Notes under the pieces: model-generated
Told to the model about the DNA's origin: nothing
Database searches by the model: none
The model's input: the letters and a program-made list of their open reading frames with translations, nothing else
DNA from: Flavobacteriales bacterium
Lineage (GTDB): Bacteria; Bacteroidota; Bacteroidia; Flavobacteriales; Flavobacteriaceae
Length of the DNA stretch: 48,201 nucleotides
Direction of reading: 5' to 3'
Assembly (NCBI GenBank): GCA_004214185.1
Contig: SGZG01000007.1
Span: forward strand, 1-48,201
Program-made: the position numbers and the translations under genes
Part shown: positions 16,929-25,912 of the stretch, in pieces
Layout of the letters: every line of letters begins with the position of its first letter
Numbering within the stretch: the first letter of the stretch is position 1

Positions 16929-17575
16929 TAATTAGGATATTGCTTATTATTTTTTTAATCCCTTTGACAGTCCATGGTCAATCTAAAATTAATAAACAAT
17001 ATTCATATTTAGCTCTTGGCGATAGTTACACAATTGGTGAAAGTGTTGAGGAAAATGACAGATGGCCTGTCCAATTGGCTAATAATTTGAGTAAAATTAA
17101 AAAACCAAAAATAATAGCTAAAACTGGTTGGACTACTTATGAACTAATTGACACTTTGAATAAAATAGATTTAAAAAAATATGATTATGTATCTCTACTC
17201 ATCGGAGTAAACAATCAATACAGAGGAAATAGTATAAAAAGTTTTAAATCAGATTTTAAGTTATTATTAAAAAAATCAATTGATTATGCATATGGTAATA
17301 AAGAAAAAGTATTTGTGGTGTCTATTCCAGATTGGGGAGTAACCCCATTTGCAAAAAATAAAAATAAGAACTTAATTAAAAGAGAGATAAACTCATTTAA
17401 TAAGGTGATTAAGCGAGAATGTAAAAAAAATAATGTTGCTTATTTTAATATCACAAAAATATCCAGAAATGCTCAAAACGATTTAACTTTATTGGCAGGT
17501 GACGGACTACACCCCAGTAAAATAATGTACAAGCAATGGGTAGAAATCATAAAACCTTATTTTAATAACTATTAA
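16925..17575 (+). CDS. SGNH/GDSL-type hydrolase, secreted
   Basis: A 216-residue esterase-like protein with a signal peptide (cleavage near HGQS, residue 19). The four SGNH blocks are visible: ALGDSYTIG with nucleophile Ser34, a Gly in block II, IGVNNQYRG for block III, and GDGLHPS with Asp193 and His196. Family members deacylate glycans, lipids or small esters. Its position between a putative glycosidase and kynureninase suggests carbohydrate deacetylation (inference). The start overlaps the upstream stop by 4 bases, and the next start overlaps its stop by one base (taATG). Confidence 0.92.
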   Translation: MIIRILLIIFLIPLTVHGQSKINKQYSYLALGDSYTIGESVEENDRWPVQLANNLSKIKKPKIIAKTGWTTYELIDTLNKIDLKKYDYVSLLIGVNNQYRGNSIKSFKSDFKLLLKKSIDYAYGNKEKVFVVSIPDWGVTPFAKNKNKNLIKREINSFNKVIKRECKKNNVAYFNITKISRNAQNDLTLLAGDGLHPSKIMYKQWVEIIKPYFNNY

Positions 17576-18840
17576 TGGATTTAAAAAAACAAGGGTTAAA
17601 CAAGGATAAAAATGATAGTCTTAAATCATTTAAATCAAAATTTATTAATAATGATAATGAAATTTATTTAGATGGTAATTCTCTTGGAAAACTGCCGTAT
17701 AAAACAATACTTGATTTAGAAAATGTAATAAAAAAACAATGGGGAGAAAATTTAATTTCTAGTTGGAATGACCATTGGCTTGAATTAAATAATTTAATTA
17801 ACCATAAAATGTCTCTTTTGATTAATTCAGATAAAGGTGAAGTTATGGTTGGTGAATCAACTTCTGTTAATTTATATAAAATTATTCATGCTTTATTAGA
17901 ATCAAATGAATTCAACAAAGCACTTATTTCAGACTCTTTAAATTTTCCAAGCGATTTGTATGTTCTTGATGGTTTAAAAAATTTGACAACTAAAAATAAA
18001 ATTAAAATTATCAAATATAAAGATGATATTAAATGTGATTTGAATCTTTTAAAGAAAAATATTAAAACCGATCCTGGTATTTATTGTTTAAGCCTTGTAT
18101 CTTATAAAAGCTCATATCTATATCCACTGAACGAACTCAACAAAGTAGCCGAAGAAAATGGGAGTGTTATTGTTTGGGACTGTAGCCATGCAATTGGAGT
18201 TACAGAAATAGATGTAAAAAAATCAAATATTAAGATAGCTATTGGTTGTACTTATAAATTTTTAAATGGTGGACCTGGTTCACCATCATTTTTATACGTT
18301 TCTAGCGATATCTTAGAAAAATTAAGTAATCCTGTTAGAGGATGGTTTGGTCACATCAATCCATTTGATTTTAGTAATGAATATGTTCCATCTAGTAACA
18401 TTAATAAGTTTAGAGCGGGAACTCCATCAATTCTATCCTTGGTTCCAGTAAATAACGGATTAGACATAACTCTTGCTGCTGGGATTAAAAATATTAGAAA
18501 AAAAAGTATTGATTTAGGAAATTATCTGATTGAATTGATAAAAAATGAGTTAAGTCAACATGGTGTAGTAGTAGCATCCCCCATGAACTCCGATTTTAGA
18601 GGATCGCACATAACAATTCAGCACGAAGAGGCATGGAGAATTTGTAAACTTTTAATTAGTGGTTATAAAAAAAGAAAAAAGGTAATTCCTGATTTTAGAC
18701 CTCACAACAATATAAGATTAGGTTATGCACCACTTTATGTTGGATTCTTTGATTTATTTGAAACAGTAATGATATTAAAATCTATATTAGAGAATAAAGA
18801 ATACCTTTCTGTTGATCAAAGTAAAAAAACAGTTACATAA
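17575..18840 (+). CDS. kynU: Kynureninase
   Basis: This PLP-dependent enzyme hydrolyses kynurenine to anthranilate and alanine, or 3-hydroxykynurenine to 3-hydroxyanthranilate. The 421-residue length matches the family. Recognisable motifs are YLDGNSLGKLP, the PLP Asp/His in VWDCSHAIG (Asp202, His205), the Schiff-base lysine in GCTYKFLNGGPGSPSF (Lys228), WFGHINPFDF, FRAGTPS and the C-terminal DFRPHNNIRLGYAPLY. It starts one base before the end of the SGNH stop, so it rides on the same transcript. No other kynurenine gene is in the window, so whether it serves Trp breakdown or NAD synthesis is open. Confidence 0.95.
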   Translation: MDLKKQGLNKDKNDSLKSFKSKFINNDNEIYLDGNSLGKLPYKTILDLENVIKKQWGENLISSWNDHWLELNNLINHKMSLLINSDKGEVMVGESTSVNLYKIIHALLESNEFNKALISDSLNFPSDLYVLDGLKNLTTKNKIKIIKYKDDIKCDLNLLKKNIKTDPGIYCLSLVSYKSSYLYPLNELNKVAEENGSVIVWDCSHAIGVTEIDVKKSNIKIAIGCTYKFLNGGPGSPSFLYVSSDILEKLSNPVRGWFGHINPFDFSNEYVPSSNINKFRAGTPSILSLVPVNNGLDITLAAGIKNIRKKSIDLGNYLIELIKNELSQHGVVVASPMNSDFRGSHITIQHEEAWRICKLLISGYKKRKKVIPDFRPHNNIRLGYAPLYVGFFDLFETVMILKSILENKEYLSVDQSKKTVT

Positions 18841-18842
18841 GA

Positions 18843-19856
18843 TTAATCCAAACACAAACTAGTTGTATTATAACCTAGGTCTTCGTATTGGTTATGAATA
18901 GTTTTTAACAATGAAAATTCACTAAAAGAATCTTGCCCAAGTTCCCAAATCATAATTCCAGAAACTTTTTCACTAGCTAATTTAACTTTTGATTTAATAG
19001 TTGGTCTTCCATTATAAAACTTCATTCCAACATTGTCTAATTCAGAATTAGTAGACTGGGCTGAAACGATGCTTCCATATGTAAACGAAGTTATATTTGA
19101 AGAGTCTGTAAAATCGTATCCATAAAAAGGAACACCAAGAGTTAATTTTGTTCCAGAAATTCCTACAGAATTTGTCCAAAATTCAATTGATTGAACGGAA
19201 TTATTATATGAACTGTGTTGACCGGAATTAGTCGGGTTCCAAGGGCCAGTAAAATCATAGGCCATAATATTAATAAAATCAAAATTTTGAATTGCTTCAT
19301 CAGAAATGTTTTCAAATCTTGTTGTTCCTGGTAAAGCAGCTGTCATTCCCTTTTTGTGTGAAGTTAAAGATTCCTTTAATCCAATTACAAATGGGCTATA
19401 TCCTGAGGTTACATTTCCCCATTCTAAATCGACATCAACACCATCTAAATCATTGTTTGTAACGAAATCAACAATTTCTTTAATTATAACAGATCTATTT
19501 TCAGAATTATCAATTAAATCAGACCAAATTGAGGATTGTAATTCTGACAAAGAACCACCACCTATGGAAATGTAAATTTTAATTTCGCTGTTCTGATTTC
19601 TAGCTTTGGTAAGAATATGAGTAAAATCATTAATAATAAGTTTACCACTTGAATCTGGATTTGCAAAGGCAAGATTTAAGTGTGTTAATTTGCAATATTC
19701 CAATTGATTACTTGTGTTAAATCTGTATTCAGGAAGATAACCTACAACTCGAGCATTAGGATTGATATTTACCACTTCGTTATCAGTCATTTTTTCTTTA
19801 GAGCAAGAAAACATTAATAATAAAATTAATACTGGATAAAATTTATAAAGCTTCAT
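18843..19856 (-). CDS. GH18 family glycoside hydrolase (chitinase-like) lipoprotein
   Basis: A 337-residue lipoprotein (lipobox MFSC, Cys18). It is a GH18 TIM barrel: VVGYLPEYRF at the first strand, IKIYISIGGG (the SxGG motif), the catalytic DGVDVDLEW with Asp138, Asp141, Asp143 and the acid Glu145 all present, NIMAYDFTGPW for the substrate-assisted Tyr/Asp, and GVPFYGYDF. It should be active on beta-1,4-GlcNAc-containing substrates (chitin, or the chitobiose core of N-glycans). It follows a membrane-protein gene on the same strand with an overlap of 14 bases. Confidence 0.93.
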   Translation of the reverse strand: MKLYKFYPVLILLLMFSCSKEKMTDNEVVNINPNARVVGYLPEYRFNTSNQLEYCKLTHLNLAFANPDSSGKLIINDFTHILTKARNQNSEIKIYISIGGGSLSELQSSIWSDLIDNSENRSVIIKEIVDFVTNNDLDGVDVDLEWGNVTSGYSPFVIGLKESLTSHKKGMTAALPGTTRFENISDEAIQNFDFINIMAYDFTGPWNPTNSGQHSSYNNSVQSIEFWTNSVGISGTKLTLGVPFYGYDFTDSSNITSFTYGSIVSAQSTNSELDNVGMKFYNGRPTIKSKVKLASEKVSGIMIWELGQDSFSEFSLLKTIHNQYEDLGYNTTSLCLD

Positions 19857-20469
19857 TAATTGTAGATTTCTTATTTAAATATATTATAATAAAATAAATA
19901 ATTGGAGTCATAATTATCCATGCTGATTGAGATTGAAAAGTTACAGGTCTTTCTATTATTTCAAAAAGTGTAGGATTGAAATATGAACCAAGAGGCATTA
20001 AGGGAGCCCATGATAAATCACCACTATTTCCTAATTGATGATGATAGAAAAAAACTTCTACATAAATATTTTGAGCAATAAACCATGTAAAAAAAACAAA
20101 AAATACAGACCAATTCCAATTCTTATATGGATCAAATGATTTAGAAAAAATTAACCTTACGATAAACAAACCAATCCAAACAATTAAAACATCTCCAAGT
20201 GAATTTAAAATCCAATTCAAATCTTGAGGAACTGCACAATTTAATGCTTCAGATCTTCTTAAACTTACTGGTAGTCCATCCATCAAACCATATGTTAGCC
20301 ATATCTCAAATCCAAAAGCACAAATAAAGAAAGTTAATGCTAAAACAACTATTGTGTTGTAATTAATTTTCTTTCGAAACAGAAGATATGAAACAAGAAA
20401 AATTGGGGTAACTGCAAAAAAGTATAACCTAACAACAAGCCAAAGTTCTTCGTTAGTAAGATTACACAT
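19843..20469 (-). CDS. Unknown integral membrane protein (five TM helices)
   Basis: A 208-residue protein not assigned to a family. Hydrophobic helices are at about 8-31, 37-60, 86-108, 119-142 and 183-198. Notable conserved-looking segments are FGFEIWLTYGLMDGLP, RRSEALNCAVPQDLNW between helices 2 and 3, and VEVFFYHHQLGNSGDLSWAPLMPLGSY between helices 4 and 5. Cysteines at 2, 49 and 78 are not arranged as a known motif. It shares 14 bases with the GH18 gene downstream, suggesting a shared transcript. Its role is unknown. Confidence 0.7.
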   Translation of the reverse strand: MCNLTNEELWLVVRLYFFAVTPIFLVSYLLFRKKINYNTIVVLALTFFICAFGFEIWLTYGLMDGLPVSLRRSEALNCAVPQDLNWILNSLGDVLIVWIGLFIVRLIFSKSFDPYKNWNWSVFFVFFTWFIAQNIYVEVFFYHHQLGNSGDLSWAPLMPLGSYFNPTLFEIIERPVTFQSQSAWIIMTPIIYFIIIYLNKKSTINEAL

Positions 20470-20510
20470 TAATGGTATTTAAAGAGTTACGTTAATAAAT
20501 ATAGGGTTAT

Positions 20511-22391
20511 TTAAAGTAAATTAAGTTTTTCCCATTTTTTCATTAATGTTTCCAATTCAGATTTTTTTTTGTCATAGTTTTCAAAAAAATTTGGACTAGA
20601 TACAGTTGTATCGTAATTTTCTATGAGATTCTGATCAATTTTTGAAATTTCTCTCTCAAGTTTGGATATTTTACTTTCAATATTATTTATTTTTTTCTTG
20701 ATAGACCTTTTTGCTTGATTATTTACAGATTTCTTATTTGTAGAAATTATTTTTTCTTTTTTTTCAATTTCTCTAAAACTTTCTACTTGTCTTTGATCTA
20801 AATAATGATCGATGTCACCCAGAAACTCTTTAATTTTTTGATTTTTGAATTCATAAACTTTGTTAGTTAATTTCTGAAGAAAGTCTCTATCATGAGATAC
20901 TAATATTAAAGTTCCGTCAAATTTTATAAGAGCTTGTTTTAAAACATTTTTTGATTTAATATCTAAATGATTAGTAGGCTCGTCCATCACCAGAACATTT
21001 AGAGGTTGTAAAAGTAACTTTGCTAAAGCCAATCTATTTCTTTCACCACCAGATAATACTCTTACATACTTTTCAACATCTTCACCCCTAAATAAAAAAG
21101 AACCCAAAATATCCCTGACTTTAGATCTGTTATTTTCATTTGCTGAGTCAATCATTGTTTGAAGAACTGTCTTGGATCCATCCAAATATTCTGCCTGATT
21201 CTGAGCAAAGTATCCTATCTGAACATTATGTCCTAGTTTACAATTTCCTGAGGATGATTCTAACTCACCCACAAGTATTTTTGCAAGTGTAGATTTTCCT
21301 TGACCGTTCTGGCCTACAAAAGCAATTTTACTTTTTCTTTCAACTAATAAGTTAATGTTCTCAAGAACCTTGTTAGTTCCAAAATTCTTTGATAAATTTT
21401 CAACTTCGGCAATTACTTTTCCTGGGTTAATAGAAATATTAAAGTTTAATTTCATTATACTGTTGTCGTCCTGATCAACCTCTATTCTATCAATCTTTTG
21501 AATTTTTTTAATTAAAGACTGAGCCATAGAAGCTTTAGAAGCTTTTGCTCGAAATTTTTCGATTAACTTTTCAGTATGCTGAATGTGCTTGTCTTGATTT
21601 TTTTGAGCACTGATCTGTTGTAACTTAATTTCTTCTCTCAGTACTAAATATTTAGAATACGGCTTGTTAAAATCATAAATTCTTCCGAGTGAAATATCAA
21701 TAGTTCGGCTTGTAACATTGTTTAAAAACATTTTATCGTGAGATACAATAACTACTGCTCCAGAAAAAGATTTTAAAAAGGATTCTAACCAAATAATTGA
21801 TTCTATATCCAAATGGTTAGTTGGCTCATCTAAAAGAAGTATATCGTTGTCTTGAAGAAGTAATTTTGCTAATTCTATTCTCATCCTCCATCCTCCAGAG
21901 AAAGTATCTGTGTTTTTTAAAAAATCTATTCTTTCAAATCCTAAACCTTGTAAAATTTTTTCTGTTTGTCCTTGATAATTATAGCCTCCTATTAATTCAT
22001 ATCTTTCATTAACTTCAGAAAGTTCTTCAATAAGAGACAAATAAGAATTGCTTTCATAATCGATTCTTTCACTTAATTCAGAATTAATTTGATTCTGTTT
22101 TTTTTCTAAAATCTTAATTTCTGAAAATGCTTGATATGCTTCGTCTAAAACTGTTCGACCTTTCTCAAAATCAATATCCTGCTTAAGAAACCCAATTTTT
22201 AAATCTTTTTCATAAGCAATGGATCCTGAATCAAATTCCGCTTCTTTAGATAAAAGCTTTAACAAGGTTGACTTTCCAGCACCATTTTTTCCAATTAAAC
22301 CGACTCTGTCTCCAGATATTAATTTAAAAGATATTTCTTTAAATAAATATTCTCCTGAAAAAGAAACTGAAAGGTTATGTATGTTTAACAT
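20511..22391 (-). CDS. ABC-F family ATP-binding protein
   Basis: A cytoplasmic 626-residue protein with two ABC domains and no membrane part. The first has Walker A GLIGKNGAGKST, signature FSGGWRMRIELAKLLL and Walker B ILLLDEPTNHLD; the second has VGQNGQGKST, LSGGERNRLALAKLLL and VLVMDEPTNHLD. Between them is the ABC-F linker (arm region with LIEKFRAKASKASMAQS). A Lys-rich coiled-coil C-terminus follows (about 530-626), as in Uup-like proteins. ABC-F proteins act on the ribosome, in translation quality control or antibiotic protection. The specific branch is uncertain; the C-terminal coil favours a Uup-like role. Confidence 0.95.
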   Translation of the reverse strand: MLNIHNLSVSFSGEYLFKEISFKLISGDRVGLIGKNGAGKSTLLKLLSKEAEFDSGSIAYEKDLKIGFLKQDIDFEKGRTVLDEAYQAFSEIKILEKKQNQINSELSERIDYESNSYLSLIEELSEVNERYELIGGYNYQGQTEKILQGLGFERIDFLKNTDTFSGGWRMRIELAKLLLQDNDILLLDEPTNHLDIESIIWLESFLKSFSGAVVIVSHDKMFLNNVTSRTIDISLGRIYDFNKPYSKYLVLREEIKLQQISAQKNQDKHIQHTEKLIEKFRAKASKASMAQSLIKKIQKIDRIEVDQDDNSIMKLNFNISINPGKVIAEVENLSKNFGTNKVLENINLLVERKSKIAFVGQNGQGKSTLAKILVGELESSSGNCKLGHNVQIGYFAQNQAEYLDGSKTVLQTMIDSANENNRSKVRDILGSFLFRGEDVEKYVRVLSGGERNRLALAKLLLQPLNVLVMDEPTNHLDIKSKNVLKQALIKFDGTLILVSHDRDFLQKLTNKVYEFKNQKIKEFLGDIDHYLDQRQVESFREIEKKEKIISTNKKSVNNQAKRSIKKKINNIESKISKLEREISKIDQNLIENYDTTVSSPNFFENYDKKKSELETLMKKWEKLNLL

Positions 22392-22406
22392 TAATTAAAT
22401 TTCCAG

Positions 22407-22414
22407 CAAAAGTA
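22407..22414 (-). promoter_or_regulatory. -7 promoter element for the ABC-F gene
   Basis: On the minus strand this reads TACTTTTG, an exact TAnnTTTG match, 15 bases before the ABC-F start codon and between two same-strand genes. Confidence 0.45.
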
Positions 22415-22420
22415 AATAAT

Positions 22421-23113
22421 TCAATTATGATAATTTAACTGGACTAAAAATCTATTGGATGAAAGCTTTAATTCATTATAATGCAATGCATTAAGTTTGT
22501 CTTTTGAGTTGATAATTTGAAAGATCATAGCTTTGGATATATCATCAGCAGAAATACTTTTGTATTTTTTTAGTGGGCCAAAAAGTATTTTATCAATTAA
22601 AAAAAATATAATTTTTCCTATTTTTTCCCCAGTCCTGGTTTCATTTCTTTTACCTAAAATTATCCCTGGCTTTGCTATGGATAAATGTTCAAAATTTAAA
22701 GCTTTTAAATCTCTTTCAATCATACCTTTAACTCTTGGGTATAATAACTTTGATTGTGAATTTGATCCAATTGATGAAACTATGGAAATCCTTTGAACTC
22801 CAAGCCTTTTTGCAGCAATAGCCAGATTGTAACAATAATGATAATCAACAAGTTCAAATTTTTCTTTAGAGCCTGCTTTTTTAATTGTTGTTCCCAAAGC
22901 AATATACAAGTGATCAATTTTTCTTAGAAAAGATTCTTCTTCAATTTTATCAAAATCAACAACTATATTTTCGATATTATCGTACTGAAAATCAAATTTT
23001 CTTCTTGTAATGGAAATAACTTTGGGATATAGCTTTGATAAATTTTTTATTAAAAAAGAACCTACTAGTCCAGTTGAGCCTGCAACACATGGAATTTTAG
23101 ATGTGTTAATCAT
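22421..23113 (-). CDS. Atypical SDR / NAD(P)-binding oxidoreductase (HTATIP2-like)
   Basis: A 230-residue Rossmann-fold protein with the N-terminal nucleotide-binding motif VAGSTGLVGSFLI, the segments DHLYIALGTTIKKAGSKEKFE and SIVSSIGSNSQSKLLYPRVKG, and SIAKPGIILG. These are characteristic of the atypical-SDR HTATIP2/YbjT-like group, which has no classical YxxxK catalytic pair in the standard place (a Tyr-x3-Lys-like YPRVK is present). The substrate is unknown. It lies 1 base downstream of glpF and is likely the last gene of that operon. Confidence 0.85.
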   Translation of the reverse strand: MINTSKIPCVAGSTGLVGSFLIKNLSKLYPKVISITRRKFDFQYDNIENIVVDFDKIEEESFLRKIDHLYIALGTTIKKAGSKEKFELVDYHYCYNLAIAAKRLGVQRISIVSSIGSNSQSKLLYPRVKGMIERDLKALNFEHLSIAKPGIILGKRNETRTGEKIGKIIFFLIDKILFGPLKKYKSISADDISKAMIFQIINSKDKLNALHYNELKLSSNRFLVQLNYHN

Positions 23114-23114
23114 A

Positions 23115-23849
23115 TTAAATCAAAAAAATATATAATAAACCAGCACATGCTGCCCCAAAAAGAGGACCAAAAACTGGAACCCAACTGTAAGACCAATCGG
23201 CATCTTTATTTTTTCTTGGAAGCAATGAGTAAATTAACCTAGGACCAAAGTCTCTTGCAGGATTAATTGCAAATCCAGTGGTTCCACCTAGAGTCATTCC
23301 AATAACCCAAACTAATATACCAACAGGTAAAGCATCAAGTGCCCCAAGACCAAAATTCACGACTTCACCTTCAATTTCTAGGTTAGGTTCAACAATAAAA
23401 AATATGGCAAAAACTAAAATGAAAGTTGCAATAGTCTCACTAAAAAAATTGTTTTTATAGTTTCTTATGGCTGGTCCAGTGCAAAAAGAGCCTCTTACTT
23501 TATCTTCATCTTTAGTGAGACGATAGTGATCTATATAAACTAAATAAGCAAGCCAACTACCAAACATAGCTCCTAGCAACTGACTTATAATGTATCCTAA
23601 TACCAATGACCAAGAAAATTTTCCAGCTACAGCAAGGCCAATGGTAACTGCAGGATTTAAATGAGCTCCGCTATATTGTCCGGTAATAAAAACTGCAACA
23701 AAAACTGATAAACCCCAAGCCATGGTGGTTAATATCCAATTAGAGTTTTTAGTACCAATTGTACTTTTTAAATTGATATTTGCATTTACTCCAATACCAA
23801 GTAGCATTAGGATTGTTGTACCAATAAATTCTGCTAAAATTGAATCCAT
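23115..23849 (-). CDS. glpF: Glycerol uptake facilitator GlpF (MIP family)
   Basis: This six-helix inner-membrane channel lets glycerol and small polyols diffuse in. The 244-residue protein has both NPA boxes (HLNPAVTIG at 65-67, and AINPARDFGPR at 196-198). Asp200 after the second box (NPARD) is a marker of aquaglyceroporins as opposed to water-specific channels. It lies 10 bases downstream of glpK, so glycerol entry and phosphorylation are linked. The glycerol-3-phosphate dehydrogenase gene is not in the window. Confidence 0.95.
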   Translation of the reverse strand: MDSILAEFIGTTILMLLGIGVNANINLKSTIGTKNSNWILTTMAWGLSVFVAVFITGQYSGAHLNPAVTIGLAVAGKFSWSLVLGYIISQLLGAMFGSWLAYLVYIDHYRLTKDEDKVRGSFCTGPAIRNYKNNFFSETIATFILVFAIFFIVEPNLEIEGEVVNFGLGALDALPVGILVWVIGMTLGGTTGFAINPARDFGPRLIYSLLPRKNKDADWSYSWVPVFGPLFGAACAGLLYIFLI

Positions 23850-23859
23850 AATTAAATTA

Positions 23860-25335
23860 TTATTGTATTTTTTTTATTCTTTTTCTCCAATTATTTATAA
23901 CCTTTTTATCATAATCGGATGATTTTGATTTAAACTCTTGGTCTATAACCCATGTTTCTTTTAATTCTTCAACTGAGGACCAAAAACCAGTTGCTAAACC
24001 TGATAAAAAAGCAACACCAAGAGCAGTAGTTTCAGTTATTTTTGGTCTAATTACATCGGAACCTAAAAAATTTGATTGAATTTGCATTAATAAATTATTA
24101 TTACTGGCTCCACCATCAACTTTCAAACTGTTAAATTTTGTGCCGGAATCTTTTTCCATCTCATTAATAATCTCCATAGACCTTAAAGCAATTGCTTCTA
24201 AGGCAGCTCTTGCTATGTGAGATTTATTTGTTCCTCTTGTTATTCCCATAATAGTACCAGTGGCATTTGGATTCCAATAAGGAGCTCCAAGTCCTGAAAG
24301 AGCTGATATGAAAGTCACGCCTCCGCTGTTATTAACTTTAGACGCTAACTCTTCAATTTCTGATGCATTATTAATAATATTTAGCTGGTCTCTCAACCAT
24401 TGTACAACTGCGCCTGCAATAAATATACTTCCTTCTAATGCATAAGTTGTTTTATTTCCAATTTTCCAAGCAATTGTGGTTAGCATTTTATTGTTGGATT
24501 TTACTGCTTTATCTCCTGTGTTCATCATACAAAAGCATCCAGTGCCATATGTATTTTTAACATCTCCTGGATTTATACATAGCTGACCAAACAATGCCGC
24601 TTGTTGATCGCCAGCAATTCCACATATTTCAATTTCAGAACCTAAAATATCTTTAGAAATAAATCCTATTTTTTGAGAACTGTCAACGAGAATCGGAAGG
24701 ATATTTTTAGGGATTTTTAAAATTGACAATAATTCATTGTCCCATTGCAATGTATGAATATTAAAAATTAGAGTTCTACTTGCATTTGTATAATCAGTAA
24801 TGTGATACTTTCTGTTAGTAAGATTCCATATAAGCCAAGTATCAATTGTTCCAAATAATAGTTCTCCGTTTTCAGCTAAATCTCTAATTTTTTTATCAGA
24901 ATCTAAAATCCATTGAATTTTTGTTCCTGAAAAATAAGCATCTAAAACTAGTCCAGTTTTTTTATAAAAAAGCTTATCAATGCCTTCTCTTTGTAGTTTA
25001 TCACAAATTGTAGAAGTCCTCCTATCCTGCCATACAATAGCGTTGTAAACAGGTTTTCCTGTGTTCTTATTCCAAATTACTGTAGTTTCTCTTTGGTTTG
25101 TAATTCCAATAGAATCAATTTCATTGGAATCAATACCAGATTTTAAAATTACATCTTTTATTGCCTTGAGTTGAGTTTCTAGAATTTCGATTGGATCATG
25201 CTCAACCCATGACTCTTTGGGAAATATTTGAGTAAATTCAAATTGGGATATTGAAACCTGATTACCTTTTTTATCAAACAGGATTGCTCTTGAACTAGTG
25301 GTTCCTGCATCAATTGATAAAATATATTTCTTCAT
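23860..25335 (-). CDS. glpK: Glycerol kinase
   Basis: A FGGY-family kinase that makes sn-glycerol-3-phosphate from glycerol and ATP. It has 491 residues, the normal length. Signatures are DAGTTSSRAILFD, IGITNQRETTVIWNKNTGKP, NAIVWQDRRT, the ATP-site GIAGDQQAALFGQ, NTYGTGCF and the late KVDGGASNNNLLMQ motif. It is the first gene of the probable glpK-glpF-SDR operon. Identification is secure. Confidence 0.97.
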   Translation of the reverse strand: MKKYILSIDAGTTSSRAILFDKKGNQVSISQFEFTQIFPKESWVEHDPIEILETQLKAIKDVILKSGIDSNEIDSIGITNQRETTVIWNKNTGKPVYNAIVWQDRRTSTICDKLQREGIDKLFYKKTGLVLDAYFSGTKIQWILDSDKKIRDLAENGELLFGTIDTWLIWNLTNRKYHITDYTNASRTLIFNIHTLQWDNELLSILKIPKNILPILVDSSQKIGFISKDILGSEIEICGIAGDQQAALFGQLCINPGDVKNTYGTGCFCMMNTGDKAVKSNNKMLTTIAWKIGNKTTYALEGSIFIAGAVVQWLRDQLNIINNASEIEELASKVNNSGGVTFISALSGLGAPYWNPNATGTIMGITRGTNKSHIARAALEAIALRSMEIINEMEKDSGTKFNSLKVDGGASNNNLLMQIQSNFLGSDVIRPKITETTALGVAFLSGLATGFWSSVEELKETWVIDQEFKSKSSDYDKKVINNWRKRIKKIQ

Positions 25336-25360
25336 TTAGAATCTTAATAAATATTTAAAT

Positions 25361-25912
25361 CTAGTTTAAACTAGATTTTTCAAAGATTAATTTAAATTTA
25401 ATGTCAGCAAAATCTTCCATTTTTACCAACATCAAAGAAGGAAGTTTAATATTAAAATCTGTTAAGACAATTGAAAAAGATCCTTCAATACTTATATTTT
25501 CAGAGTCATTTAAAAAAATTGCATTTACAGTTTTTTTTATTTTTTTTCCATGAAAATCCAATTCACCAATAAAATTAATATTTCCCGAAGTAAAGGTTAT
25601 TTCATCAGAATAAAATTTGACCTGAGGATAATTTAAAGCATTTAAAACTCTTAAAGCATTTGAGTCCCTATTACTTATTCCACTATCAAAATCAGCAATA
25701 TTAGCAGAAATAGCTATTTTACTTTGGTCATTAAATAAAAAAACACCTTTTACTTTGTCATTTATTCCATTCCACTCATGTAAAAGATGTTTAGCTGTGT
25801 ACTGAATTTGAGATTTCTCAGAATTTAGCATCCAGGTTTTATTGTTTTGAGAATTGACATTCAAAACAAAAAAGAAAAAAATTGAAAACAAACAATAATC
25901 TTTCATGATCAA
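25361..25912 (-). CDS. YceI family lipid-binding-like periplasmic protein
   Basis: A 183-residue secreted protein with a signal peptide (about 1-21). The body is the YceI lipocalin-like beta barrel: WMLNSEKSQIQYTAKHLLHEWNGIND, a block resembling the family's HxxF region, then DSNALRVLNALNYPQVKFYSDEI and GELDFHGKKIKKTV. YceI proteins bind isoprenoid-type lipids in the periplasm. The ATG at 25912 overlaps the stop of the upstream gene (ATGA); a second ATG at 25906 is equally possible. It sits with the four-His membrane protein and the dehydrogenase genes, so it may act with electron-transfer lipids. Confidence 0.87.
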   Translation of the reverse strand: MIMKDYCLFSIFFFFVLNVNSQNNKTWMLNSEKSQIQYTAKHLLHEWNGINDKVKGVFLFNDQSKIAISANIADFDSGISNRDSNALRVLNALNYPQVKFYSDEITFTSGNINFIGELDFHGKKIKKTVNAIFLNDSENISIEGSFSIVLTDFNIKLPSLMLVKMEDFADIKFKLIFEKSSLN

